Origin: Russula earlei
Taxonomy: Eukaryota > Basidiomycota > Agaricomycetes > Russulales > Russulaceae
Length of the DNA stretch: 13,769 bases
Assembly (NCBI GenBank): GCA_025769875.1
Contig: JAGFNK010001174.1
Location: 1-13,769 of the forward strand
Reading direction: 5' to 3'
The translations under genes were made by a program, and so were the position numbers. Numbering within the stretch: position 1 is the first letter of the stretch; each line of letters begins with the position of its first letter. Shown here piece after piece: positions 1-7,425 of the stretch. The notes below the pieces were generated by a model. That model did not search any database and was not told the DNA's origin. It saw only the letters and a list, made by a program, of their open reading frames with translations.

Positions 1-443
1 ACCAGCATGAGAGGTGACACCTCGGTTACCCCTCGCCCTGTTCCCATGTCCACTCGCGTGCCTCCGCCTCCCGCTGACACCTCGAGTTGGGAACGAACCC
101 CTCATCTCCAGAAGCCGATGCGGTCAAGCTGTACGCGCCAGCACTGAACCGACTGTCCAGACGCCAGCATTGCACATGGTGGCGCCTTCGCTTGCAGCCC
201 CACACCGACATTCACCTCCTCATGCCAGCCAGCCGGACAATCTCGGAGACCAAGCAACCGGTGCAACAGCAATTGATCTACATCAAGCGCACTAGGAGTA
301 GGAGTAAAATGCACTGCGTTGGCATCCCCGGCACCGGCACCAGCACCTGCATCCTGGCCACGCAGCCCTCTACGATGCAACCATGCATGCCTCACCAACT
401 TGCCACACGGCTCTGAGCAGCTGTCTCGAGCACAGAACAGCTT

Positions 444-479
444 CCCAAAGTCAGTCACACCCCCAAAGTCAGTCACACC
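444..479 (+). repeat. 18-bp tandem duplication
   Basis: Two perfect adjacent copies of an 18-bp unit (CCCAAAGTCAGTCACACC) occupy 444-461 and 462-479. The unit is a multiple of three, so the duplication would not shift a frame. It looks like a recent slippage or duplication event. Confidence 0.9.
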
Positions 480-779
480 GCCACCGACGCCCTCAACCAA
501 GGTCATTATTACAGACACCGCGCCCGCACACAATGGCAACAGCAGCAACAGCGGCAGTGACCACCTCGTCTGCAGTATGGTCCCGCACTATCGCATACAC
601 TGACGCGCAAACATGGCGCCTTGATGCCTCCCTCTAAGCCCACACAAGTCAGCAGCACAACAAAGCGGCAAACACTGATGCCGCCCCAGCGGCGACAACG
701 ACCGTCCGCACTCCTCAGATGCCGCACTCCCCAGCTGTGTTACTCACTTCATGCCGCATGCCATCCAGTTTACGCAGGC

Positions 780-784
780 ACGCC
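780..784. repeat. Target site duplication of copia element, left copy
   Basis: ACGCC directly precedes the TG end of the LTR and is identical to 6630-6634 beyond the other LTR. Five base pairs is the usual duplication length for copia integrases, so the pair fixes the element borders. Confidence 0.93.
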
Positions 785-1173
785 TGTTGTGCAGCATAGA
801 GCACAGCTAACAGGCCAAGCAACCCACCTTAGAGGTTGTGCTAATGCTCAAGTGATATTGGGGTGTAGAGCAATGTGTATACTCATCTACATGTATGGTA
901 TTTATACCTCTATGACCCAGGGCTGTTCCTAAGTCCAAAAGAGGTGACTACAGGTGTCCACTATATCACGCACTCAGTGATGTGTGATGTGGAAATGTTC
1001 TAGACACAGCATAAGGCTGCATCTTGTGATAGATAGCGTAGTATGTGTAACCCTATTGCCATAAGCGCATATACTAAAGTTCTGTCTAACAAACATGTAA
1101 CATCCATCAGTGGATCTTGAGCCTTGTATGAAGGTCTTTGCCTTCTTTGATCCATTCGGGTTCCAGTTCAACA
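785..1173 (-). repeat. 3' LTR of copia element (389 bp)
   Basis: It aligns end to end with 6245-6629 at a constant offset of 5,460 bp until a 4-bp indel near 1090. On the plus strand it begins TGTTG and ends CAACA, a perfect 5-bp terminal inverted repeat. It carries the same TATTTATA (minus-strand TATAAATA) at 899-906 as the 5' LTR. It has lost CpGs at several sites where the other LTR keeps them. Confidence 0.95.
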
Positions 1174-1182
1174 CTCCCCCTT
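1174..1182 (-). other. Polypurine tract of copia element
   Basis: The minus strand reads AAGGGGGAG immediately upstream of the 3' LTR. This is the position and composition of the primer for plus-strand DNA synthesis in LTR retroelements. Confidence 0.8.
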
Positions 1183-1222
1183 GCTAAGTGCATCAGTAGA
1201 TGCCATGAGCATATTCCCACAT

Positions 1223-1747
1223 TCAGGGGTAGAACGTTAGTCCTAGTTGCTCCCTGAATTTGAGGAACTTGATGCAACCAAGGTTCTTGGTGAACATGTT
1301 GGCCAGGTTATTAGCCCCTTCAATAAAGAATAGCTCCACCTGTTTATTTTGTATTACTTCACGAATGAAGTGATAGTGCAAATCAATGTGTTTGATGTGC
1401 TTTTCTTGCACAGGGTTGGAGGCTAAGAATATTGAGCCTTGGTTATCACTGAACAGTGGGATGGGAGCAAGATTGATGCAAAGTTCTGTTAGTAAGGATT
1501 TGATCCAAACTAACTGTCTGCTTGTGTCAGAGAGCGACATGTACTCAGCTTCTGTGGAGGAGAGTGCAACTGTTCTCTGTGCTCGTGAGTTCCACAAAAA
1601 TATTGCTCCAGCCAGGTTCACCATATAGCCTGTAGTGGACTTCCGATTTGTCGGATCTGAAGCCCAGTCAGAGTCAGCATATGCCATCAAGCCGCCATTA
1701 GATGGTCCATCATAGACCAAGGCATAATTGGCGGTTCCCAAGAGGTA
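1223..1747 (-). pseudogene. Copia polyprotein, RNase H segment (downstream of third in-frame TGA)
   Basis: This is the C-terminal end of the copia polyprotein, in the same frame as the RT segment and cut from it by TGA at 1748-1750. Copia-type RNase H, which removes RNA from the RNA-DNA hybrid during reverse transcription, is shown by the acidic motifs ADSDW, STEAEY and SDNQG and by the closing ANMFTKNL stretch, close to the usual copia ending. The residues just after the stop, YLLGTANYALVYDG, match the usual RT/RNase H linker, in which an Arg normally precedes YL. The TGA therefore probably replaced a CGA codon. Catalytic residues are otherwise intact. The frame ends at TGA 1223-1225, 40 bp before the polypurine tract, which is probably the natural stop. 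Alone it has no ATG and would not be translated. Confidence 0.9.
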
Positions 1748-4174
1748 TCAGCAAATGTAGAATGTGTGATTTAAATGATCCTCTGAGGGATTGGCAGTGT
1801 GTTGTGACAACTTTGTGACAGCAAAGGCTATGTCTGGACGTGTTCCAAGAATTATGTATAGGAGTGATCCTATAACTTGCTGGAATTTTGACCGCAAGGC
1901 TGGGTCAGCAGCGGAAGTGTTGGGAGAGGGGTGATAGCCCTCTGGTAACGGAGTAGGAGCAGGGTTTGCATTAAGCAAGTTGAAATGCTGCAGCACTTTC
2001 TTTAGATATTCAGTCTGGTCCAGATGTATCTGGCCGGACTTGCATTGAATGCGCATGCATAGAAATTCTTGGGCATCACCCAGATCTTGACATTCCCAGA
2101 GCTTCATGAAGCGCTCCTTAGTTTTGTTGATTTGTTTTTTGTCTGCTCCAAAGAAGAGCACATCATCAATGTAGACGATGGCTATGATGCTCTTGTCCTT
2201 GCTAACAAAGAGCCAAGAGTCAGACATAAGGTGAATAAGGCCAAGCAAGGCCATGGACTTGTCAAGGGCTTTCCACCATGCAAGTGCTGCTTGCTTGAGT
2301 CCATATATTGCACGTTTAAGGCGCATGACTTTACGCTCTTGGCCTTTTATTTTGAAGCCCTCGGGCTGCTCCATATAGAGCTCTTCATCGAGCTCACCAT
2401 AGAGAAAGGTAGTCTTGACGTCTAGTCCACTAATGTGCCAATTTTTAAGCACTGCAAGTGCAATCATCAGGCGGACTGTCTCAAACCGTACCATGGGTGA
2501 GAATATTTCATCATAGTCAATGCCTTCTACTTGGGGGAAGCCTTTGGCGACTAGTCTGGCTTTTTTATGACCATCAGACTTAAGGTAGAACACCCATCTA
2601 TTTTTGATTATTTTGCGATCCTTGGGAGGATCAACTAGTTTGAAGACTTTGCATCTGCGGAGGGATTCCAACTCCTCATGACAAGCATCTTTCCATTCCT
2701 TTTGGAGTTCACTTGGCATTCGCAGAATGTCCCTAAAGGTCCATTCACGAATCTTCGCAGTATCAGGTGCTTCCGAACTTAGTGGAACTGCTTGGGCGAG
2801 CAAATAGTTCAGAAATTTGACTCCCCCTTCCCTTGCAAGACATAGAATGTCTTCTACCTCATCCTCAGAGGCTTGTGGCAGTTGATCGTCAAGGATGACA
2901 GGAGGGTAAGGGCCTGGTGCGGCCGATCCTGACGTACTATCCTTGCCAGAGCTACCAGGTTGGTTTTCTGTCATTGTTCTCCATGTGCATGTGCACCAAA
3001 TGTCTTTTTCCACTGCTGTGGGGTGTCTGCATTCACCATAGACGTTGCCAGGATGGGTAGGTACTTTCCTCAACTGCTGAGACCTTTGAAGAGGTACAGG
3101 TTCTTCAACAGGAGGAGGGGATGTTGTAGGAGGGACAGGTGTTTGCTCGCGTTCCTCTTCTTCTGGTGCCTGTATAGGCTGCTCATTCTCCTCACTTTTA
3201 ATTGTAGGGAATGGGTTGTCAACACCAGGAATGGTGTCTTCAACAGGTTGTTGTGGTAGTTCCTCATGTGGTTCATTAATCCACGTGGTACCTTTAGTGC
3301 GCGCTTTGTCGCATTTGGGGTACAGGGTCTCATCATACAGGGCGGTAGCATTTGTGTAAAGCATGTTATTTGGGAGCCTCATGAAGAGTGAGGCTTTGAT
3401 CCCCTCAGTATGACCAAGGTAGATCATTAGCTCGCTTTTAGGCGAAAACTTGTTGACTTGATGCGTTTCTGGTATGTGCACATATGCACCACAACCAAAT
3501 ACTCTGAGGTGTGAGATATCAGGGACCTCGTTCTTTAGGACTTTGTAGGGTGTATGCCATTGAAGGTGTCTGGCAGGTGTCCTATTGTAACAGTGTGTCC
3601 CATGATTCACTGCAAATTCCCGCCAGGAGGGAGGTAGACAAGCTTCAAGGTGCATTGCCTGAGCTTTGTCCATTACAGTGCGCATAAAGCGCTCTGCACG
3701 TCCATTCTGTTGTGGAGTGTATGGGGCACTTTGCAGGATTTTAATTCCTTCGTCCTTTAGGATGTTATCAAAGGCCTTGGATTTGTACTCTCTGCCAGCA
3801 TCGGACATCCACTCTTTGATTCCTGCTTTGTATTGGTTCTTGACCATAGCAAGGAATTGCTTGACAGCCATTATGGTCAACTTTTTATTTTTTAGGAGTG
3901 TGATCCATGAATAGGAGGAATAATCGTCAATGAAGCTGACAAAATATTTGTACTTATGATACAACTTCACAGGGAAACTCTTAAGGTCCGAGTGAATATG
4001 CTCGAATGGTGCTGAAGCACAAGTTTCAGAAGGGGGGTGTGCAGATGCAGGCATCTTGCCTTGTGCGCAGCCAGGGCATACCGGCTGTTCCTGAGGGATT
4101 TTCAGGTCTTCAGGGAGACCCTTGGTATGTGTCTTTGCATGTGACATGACATCCTTAGATGGGTGGCCAAGGCG
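1748..4174 (-). pseudogene. Copia polyprotein, integrase and reverse transcriptase segment
   Basis: The middle of the copia polyprotein, open between TGA 4175-4177 and TGA 1748-1750. Numbering from the gag ATG, the integrase zinc-binding half follows the stop (RLGHPSK, then CPGC). The integrase core has D697 (HSDL), D759 (SDAGREY) and E795 (NGRAER), giving the canonical 35-residue D2-E spacing. The usual copia SDNGGEY appears as SDAGREY, so two residues next to D2 have changed. RT follows, with KARLVAKGF, DVKTTFLYGELDEE, YGLKQ and the catalytic YIDD at about residue 1302. There is no chromodomain. The frame is the same as gag's, so no frameshift is used. The first ATG after the stop (4145-4147) lies inside the zinc-binding region and is unlikely to be a true start. 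Confidence 0.93.
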
Positions 4175-4177
4175 TCA

Positions 4178-4306
4178 GTGAATGACATCATAATCTACCA
4201 CGTAGATTAGAGAATGCGCTTGCGCACTTTCAATTGAGGCATCTAACCAATATGTGGTTTGACCTGGGAATAAGGGGTAAGAAGACAGGATTATATGTCC
4301 ATCCTC
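4178..4306 (-). pseudogene. Short copia segment between two in-frame TGA codons
   Basis: Forty-three codons lie between TGA 4307-4309 and TGA 4175-4177, in the same frame as gag and pol. They correspond to the linker after protease and the start of the integrase zinc finger. The segment ends VIH before the stop and RLGHPSK follows it, where copia integrases usually read H-R-R-L-G-H. This supports an Arg CGA to TGA change at 4175-4177. The residue lost at 4307-4309 is less certain and could be Arg (CGA) or Trp (TGG). Confidence 0.8.
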
Positions 4307-6076
4307 TCATAGGGAAATATGTTTATTGTTCCCTAATGCATGCATCCCTTGTTGTAAAAACTCCCCCATAGATAATATCCGAGTGTTAATTTTTGGAATA
4401 TAAAGGACAGGAGAAATGCACGTGACAACCATTTTAGAGTTGACAGTGTGCCAAAGCAACACAGCGCCTTTGCCTTCCACATAGATTGTGTTATTGGCAG
4501 TTTTAACAGGGGATCTTTTGTGTGGCAAAGCCGGCGTATACTCTATAAAGTCTTTTATTTCAAAGGTGAAGTGTGTGGACACACCAGAGTCTAGGAGCCA
4601 TAAGGATCCCATTTTACTCAAGTCATGCTTTCCTCTACATCTCAAGCAATTTTTGTTACATTCACTTTGAAGGAAAGTAGTCCCTTCGCCAATTTGTACA
4701 TTGTATGATACAAGCGAACATGTTTTAGACATATCTAGCCCACTTTGGGGCTGGGGAGATGCTAAAAGGTTCTTTAGCAAGTGAAAGGAGAGAGGGAGGC
4801 ACACACATGCTTCATTATCTTTGGGGTCGCTGCCCCAATCAAGCGCTTCATCTGATGGAGTCGGAGCACGCTCAGGGGTGGCAGCACCTTCTGGGATACC
4901 GTCATATATGTCGAATAAATCCAACATATTTGTTTGCGCGAAGTCGCCATCATCCTGGTCCATAGGCTCAGGGACGGGCAACGATAGTTTGACTGCACTT
5001 GATGAGGCAGTGGATTGAGTCGAGATCTGCTGCTTGAGGGTCTTGACTGTCTGTATAGTGGGAGTTATCCCAAGATCATCAGCAAGATCAAGTGCTTTGT
5101 TTAAGGCCTTGTAAGGGCTGTGAGTGCGTTTGCGAGGGTCAGTCGCAGTTGGGATGGTACGTTGTTGGATCCCCGAAGGACCCAGATGGGCGATAGTGGT
5201 AATGGTTGGGAGTGGGAGTGCGGCAATGTCCGCAATGTGAGAGTGTCTGGGACCATGGCCTTGATTGGCTTTCTCCTTGCCTTTCCCTTTTCCTTTGCTG
5301 CTGTGCTTACCACGCTGGCGCTTGTCCTTATCTTCATTGCGCTTGGGCTTATTGCCCTGCTGCTGATTGGAGAAGGAGGGGTCACCGTGCTTGCGCTTGA
5401 CAGCTGAAAGCTTCTGCACACTGTGCTTCTTACTTGTTCCACAATTGATCTCAGTTTGATATTGAGAGACAATAGCCTCTCGGACATCCTTAGCGTTAAG
5501 GTCGACCAGTTCATATGCCTGAGTGACAATGTGGACAAGCATTTCCCATTTCTGGGGAATGGCAGCAAGTATGATGAGTGCCTGCAAGGTGTCAGGGACT
5601 GGAAGGGAGGAGGCGGTGAGATGCTGGAATGCAGCATGTATCTGATCCAATTGTGGGCCAGGGTGTTGGCTCGGGTTAATGCAGATGGAAATGGCTTCTT
5701 TAAAGTTTTTATAGATACTAGTGGTAGTCGCCGTGCCATAAAGGGTTTCAAGGCAATTCCAGATAGTTTTGGCGTTATCCAGGGTTGTGAGATCCTGCTG
5801 GATTGCGATGCTAGATCGAAGAACAATGTGGCCAACTGCCATATCATTCCCTTTGTTCCATTCTTTCACAGCTGCTAGAGTGACAGCCTGGGCAGCAATG
5901 TCTTCAGGAAAAGGTGCCTGAGGAAGTGCAGGGATGGTTGGCAGATCAAATGTGCCATTGCAATAACCCCATAGTCCAACGGACATAAGGTAGGCTTTCA
6001 TAGCCTTTGACCAAATACCATAGTTAGCACCATCAAGGATGGGAACAACAGGGGCAGAGGGTTGAGATGACGACAT
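4307..6076 (-). CDS. Copia gag-protease ORF (589 aa)
   Basis: This is the capsid and protease part of the copia polyprotein, starting at ATG 6074-6076 after a 168-nt leader. Residues about 10-220 resemble the copia Gag (UBN2-type) domain, with an early NYGIWSKAMKAYL stretch. Residues about 225-275 are very basic (KGKGKGKEK), probably for RNA binding. No standard CX2CX4HX4C zinc knuckle is present. The nearest match is a degenerate CLRCRGKH shortly before the protease. The aspartic protease active site is LLDSGVSTHFT with D496, a typical copia DSG motif with Val in place of the usual Ala. The frame ends at TGA 4307-4309, and integrase then continues in the same frame. A copia element normally has one long frame, so this end is probably a mutation, although a TGA that separates Gag-protease from pol cannot be excluded. 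Confidence 0.9.
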   Translation of the reverse strand: MSSSQPSAPVVPILDGANYGIWSKAMKAYLMSVGLWGYCNGTFDLPTIPALPQAPFPEDIAAQAVTLAAVKEWNKGNDMAVGHIVLRSSIAIQQDLTTLDNAKTIWNCLETLYGTATTTSIYKNFKEAISICINPSQHPGPQLDQIHAAFQHLTASSLPVPDTLQALIILAAIPQKWEMLVHIVTQAYELVDLNAKDVREAIVSQYQTEINCGTSKKHSVQKLSAVKRKHGDPSFSNQQQGNKPKRNEDKDKRQRGKHSSKGKGKGKEKANQGHGPRHSHIADIAALPLPTITTIAHLGPSGIQQRTIPTATDPRKRTHSPYKALNKALDLADDLGITPTIQTVKTLKQQISTQSTASSSAVKLSLPVPEPMDQDDGDFAQTNMLDLFDIYDGIPEGAATPERAPTPSDEALDWGSDPKDNEACVCLPLSFHLLKNLLASPQPQSGLDMSKTCSLVSYNVQIGEGTTFLQSECNKNCLRCRGKHDLSKMGSLWLLDSGVSTHFTFEIKDFIEYTPALPHKRSPVKTANNTIYVEGKGAVLLWHTVNSKMVVTCISPVLYIPKINTRILSMGEFLQQGMHALGNNKHISL

Positions 6077-6229
6077 AATGGCTGTTAGAAAGGGGCTTAG
6101 AGGTCATCAGTAAGAGTATTGTATTCAAACAAGCCGACATAGTCTCCCCATAGGGTAGACTAGCTTGCCACAGCATGCAGGCTTCAGGGATGCTTCGCCA
6201 TCATTGCAGCCAATGAAGGCACATGGCTT

Positions 6230-6244
6230 GCAGGGCCCATAACC
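6230..6244 (-). other. Primer binding site, half-tRNA-iMet type
   Basis: Directly next to the 5' LTR the plus strand reads GCAGGGCCCATAACC. This matches the anticodon stem-loop of eukaryotic initiator tRNA-Met, including the CAT anticodon, up to about tRNA position 39. Minus-strand element RNA would pair with it. Drosophila copia and yeast Ty5 are known to prime from such a cleaved half-tRNA rather than from the 3' CCA end. The match was made from memory of initiator tRNA sequences, not computed. Confidence 0.82.
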
Positions 6245-6629
6245 TGTTGTGCAGCATAGAGCGCAGCTAACAGGCCAAGCAACCCACCTTAGATGTTGTG
6301 CTAATGCTCAAGTGATATTGGGGTGTAGAGCGATGTGTATACTCATCTACATGTATGGTATTTATACCTCTATGACCCAGGGCTGTTCCTAAGTCCGAAA
6401 GAGGTGACTACAGGTGTCCACTATATCATGCGCTCAGTGACACATGATGTGGAAATGTTCTAGATGCAGCATAAGGCTGCATCTTGTGATAGATAGCATA
6501 GTATGCGTAACCCTATTGCCATAAGCACATATACTAAAGTTCTGTCTAACACGTAACATCCATCAGCAGATCTTGAACCTTGTATGAAGGTCTTTGCCTT
6601 CTTTGATCCATTCGGGTTCTGGTTCAACA
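6245..6629 (-). repeat. 5' LTR of copia element (385 bp)
   Basis: The promoter LTR of the element, with TGTTG...CAACA ends and the ACGCC duplication beyond 6629. It contains a TATA box (6359-6366) and an 8-bp inverted repeat with a 5-nt loop (GATGCAGC 6463-6470, GCTGCATC 6476-6483). It keeps CpGs at eight or nine sites where the 3' LTR has lost one or both bases, and the reverse also occurs. Confidence 0.95.
6359..6366 (-). promoter_or_regulatory. TATA box in copia 5' LTR
   Basis: The minus strand reads TATAAATA inside the symmetrical GGTATAAATACC, 115 bp upstream of the inner LTR border. This is a plausible position for initiating the genomic RNA, and the site is unchanged in the 3' LTR (899-906). 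Confidence 0.7.
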
Positions 6630-6634
6630 ACGCC
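6630..6634. repeat. Target site duplication of copia element, right copy
   Basis: ACGCC, identical to 780-784. The following bases (TGGTTCAAC, 6635-6643) resemble the LTR terminus itself. Confidence 0.93.
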
Positions 6635-6727
6635 TGGTTCAACGGCGCTAAAGTCACTACCTCCAAATCCACGCCCATGCTCAAACTATCTGCTTCTACC
6701 ACTTTGTGCCAATGGCCTCCACCTATG

Positions 6728-6774
6728 ACACCCAAAAGCGAAAGCTTCAGGCTGAAGCTTTCGCTTTTGGGTGT
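6728..6774. repeat. 47-bp palindrome (23-bp arms, 1-nt centre)
   Basis: The left arm 6728-6750 begins ACACCCAAAAGCGAAAG. The right arm 6752-6774 is its perfect reverse complement, around a single G at 6751. A cruciform or RNA hairpin of this quality is unlikely by chance. It could be two terminal inverted repeats joined after loss of the element between them, or the tip of a fold-back element. It lies between the copia insertion and the 961-bp solo LTR and has no link to either. Confidence 0.9.
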
Positions 6775-6803
6775 TTGACCGAGAACGGTCATTATTTCGA
6801 CCC

Positions 6804-6808
6804 CCCGG
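6804..6808. repeat. Target site duplication of solo LTR 1, left copy
   Basis: CCCGG next to the TGTCAAGAC end of the LTR, identical to 7770-7774. Confidence 0.85.
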
Positions 6809-6837
6809 TGTCAAGACTCACTGTTGAACTATCCAGT

Positions 6838-6984
6838 TCAAGAGCGAGGGATAAGCTCGAAGACGAGTCGGTAGACGTCCAAGACGGCGTGGGCAAGAAG
6901 TAGAGTCCAGAGTAGTAACAAATACCAGAGGGGTATTGTTACTGTGAGAGTAGAACAATCACGCAGGGAAGAGGCCAGAGTGGT
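6838..6984 (-). other. Conserved hydrophobic 48-codon frame in U5 of solo LTR 1
   Basis: Forty-eight sense codons then TGA (6838-6840), in frame with nothing known. The central 20 or so residues (IPLWYLLLLWTLLLAHAVL) would form a transmembrane helix. The frame aligns without gaps to 12942-13088: 20 of 48 residues identical, about 51% of bases identical, with matches at first/second/third codon positions of 22/35/17. Twelve of the 20 identical residues use different synonymous codons. It is open upstream as far as a TAG about 25 codons earlier, but no ATG exists in the frame or between it and the TATA box. Either it is an exon, it uses a non-AUG start, or the pattern reflects a CT-rich leader. 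Confidence 0.5.
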
Positions 6985-7041
6985 CACAAGGGGATGGTCC
7001 TTAAAGGAGTATCCCAGGGATGGAGAGTGCCGTAAACAAAT

Positions 7042-7061
7042 GGACAGTCTGAGGACTGTCC
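7042..7061 (-). repeat. Hairpin at predicted R region of solo LTR 1
   Basis: GGACAGTC and GACTGTCC form 8-bp perfect arms around a 4-nt loop, 17 bp downstream of the TATA box in transcription direction. Solo LTR 2 has the same element with one arm decayed (13197-13215). A stem at the 5' end of the RNA is typical of an LTR R region. Confidence 0.65.
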
Positions 7062-7078
7062 GCTACTTTATTGAGCGC

Positions 7079-7085
7079 TTATATA
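7079..7085 (-). promoter_or_regulatory. TATA box and polyadenylation signal of solo LTR 1
   Basis: The minus strand reads TATATAAGCGC, followed 6 nt later by AATAAA (7067-7072). This compact TATA plus poly(A) arrangement is usual at a U3/R border and fixes the LTR orientation as minus. Confidence 0.7.
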
Positions 7086-7147
7086 CTACAAGAGAGCTGC
7101 TAAATAGGGAACAAGTCATAACCTTGTTATCAAGCACAATAGAGTGA

Positions 7148-7235
7148 TGAGTAAGAAGTCGGAGGACGCTTACTGAGCATGCTCAGTCATGCTCAGTAAG
7201 CTGCTGAGTAAGAAGCTTCTCTTGATGAGTAAGAG
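7148..7235 (-). promoter_or_regulatory. Repeated TTACTCA motifs and 34-bp inverted repeat in U3 of solo LTR 1
   Basis: TGAGTAAGAAG occurs at 7148-7158 and 7205-7215, and TGAGTAAGAG at 7226-7235 (minus strand TTACTCA, similar to AP-1/Gcn4 sites). Between them an inverted repeat has 14-bp perfect arms at 7168-7181 and 7188-7201 with a 6-nt spacer. All lie 60-150 bp upstream of the TATA box, where activator sites are expected. The bZIP assignment is inference. Confidence 0.5.
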
Positions 7236-7374
7236 CTTCCATTGTCCACATGTTCACTGCTTTAGTACACGTGCAAGCACCTGATTCATTTCCTGTTAGT
7301 TAGTTTAGGGCCGGTCATTTGAGGACTTGTAGTTTGGTTATGGGATAGTGTTATCTTATAAGGCCCTTATATAG

Positions 7375-7425
7375 TTCTATTAGGGTCCTTAGAGTCGACC
7401 CTAATACTTCTATTAAGGTCCTTAG
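7375..7425. repeat. Short direct and inverted repeats in U3 of solo LTR 1
   Basis: TTCTATTAGGGTCCTTAG (7375-7392) and TTCTATTAAGGTCCTTAG (7408-7425) differ at one base and are 33 bp apart. The first also forms a 10-bp inverted repeat (7378-7387 with 7397-7406). GTCCTTAG variants recur to about 7570, giving this part of U3 a degenerate repetitive texture. Confidence 0.7.

Larger units (their letters stand above)
1..784. other. GC-rich left flank, no recognisable gene
   Basis: No convincing gene is seen. Several short frames are open on both strands, rich in Ala, Ser, Thr, Pro and His, which is typical of C-rich low-complexity DNA. One plus-strand frame (about 383-784, one TAA at 635-637) continues in frame past the copia target duplication into 6635-6777, so it may be a relic coding frame split by the insertion, but it matches no family I know. 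The segment keeps many CpG dinucleotides, unlike the copia LTRs next to it. It could be a low-complexity gene, an old transposon relic or intergenic DNA. Confidence 0.4.
785..6629 (-). mobile_element. Full-length Ty1/copia LTR retrotransposon, inactivated
   Basis: A 5,845-bp element transcribed from high to low coordinates. It has two LTRs with TGTTG...CAACA ends, a 5-bp target duplication, a primer binding site next to the 5' LTR, a polypurine tract next to the 3' LTR, and gag, protease, integrase, RT and RNase H in that order. Integrase before RT identifies Ty1/copia rather than gypsy. The coding region is a single frame from 6076 to 1223, interrupted by TGA at 4307-4309, 4175-4177 and 1748-1750. 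The LTRs differ at 21 of about 385 aligned bases plus one 4-bp indel. Structure is complete but the element is probably dead as read. Confidence 0.96.

Noticed and set aside
5101..5847. 248-codon minus-strand ORF inside gag in another frame
   Set aside because: It is a shadow of the gag frame; the gag frame has family motifs and is longer.
785..6629. Repeat-induced point mutation (RIP) of the ascomycete type
   Set aside because: RIP favours CpA to TpA and would create TAA and TAG stops from CAA and CAG. All three internal copia stops are TGA, and LTR differences sit at CpG, so CpG deamination fits better.
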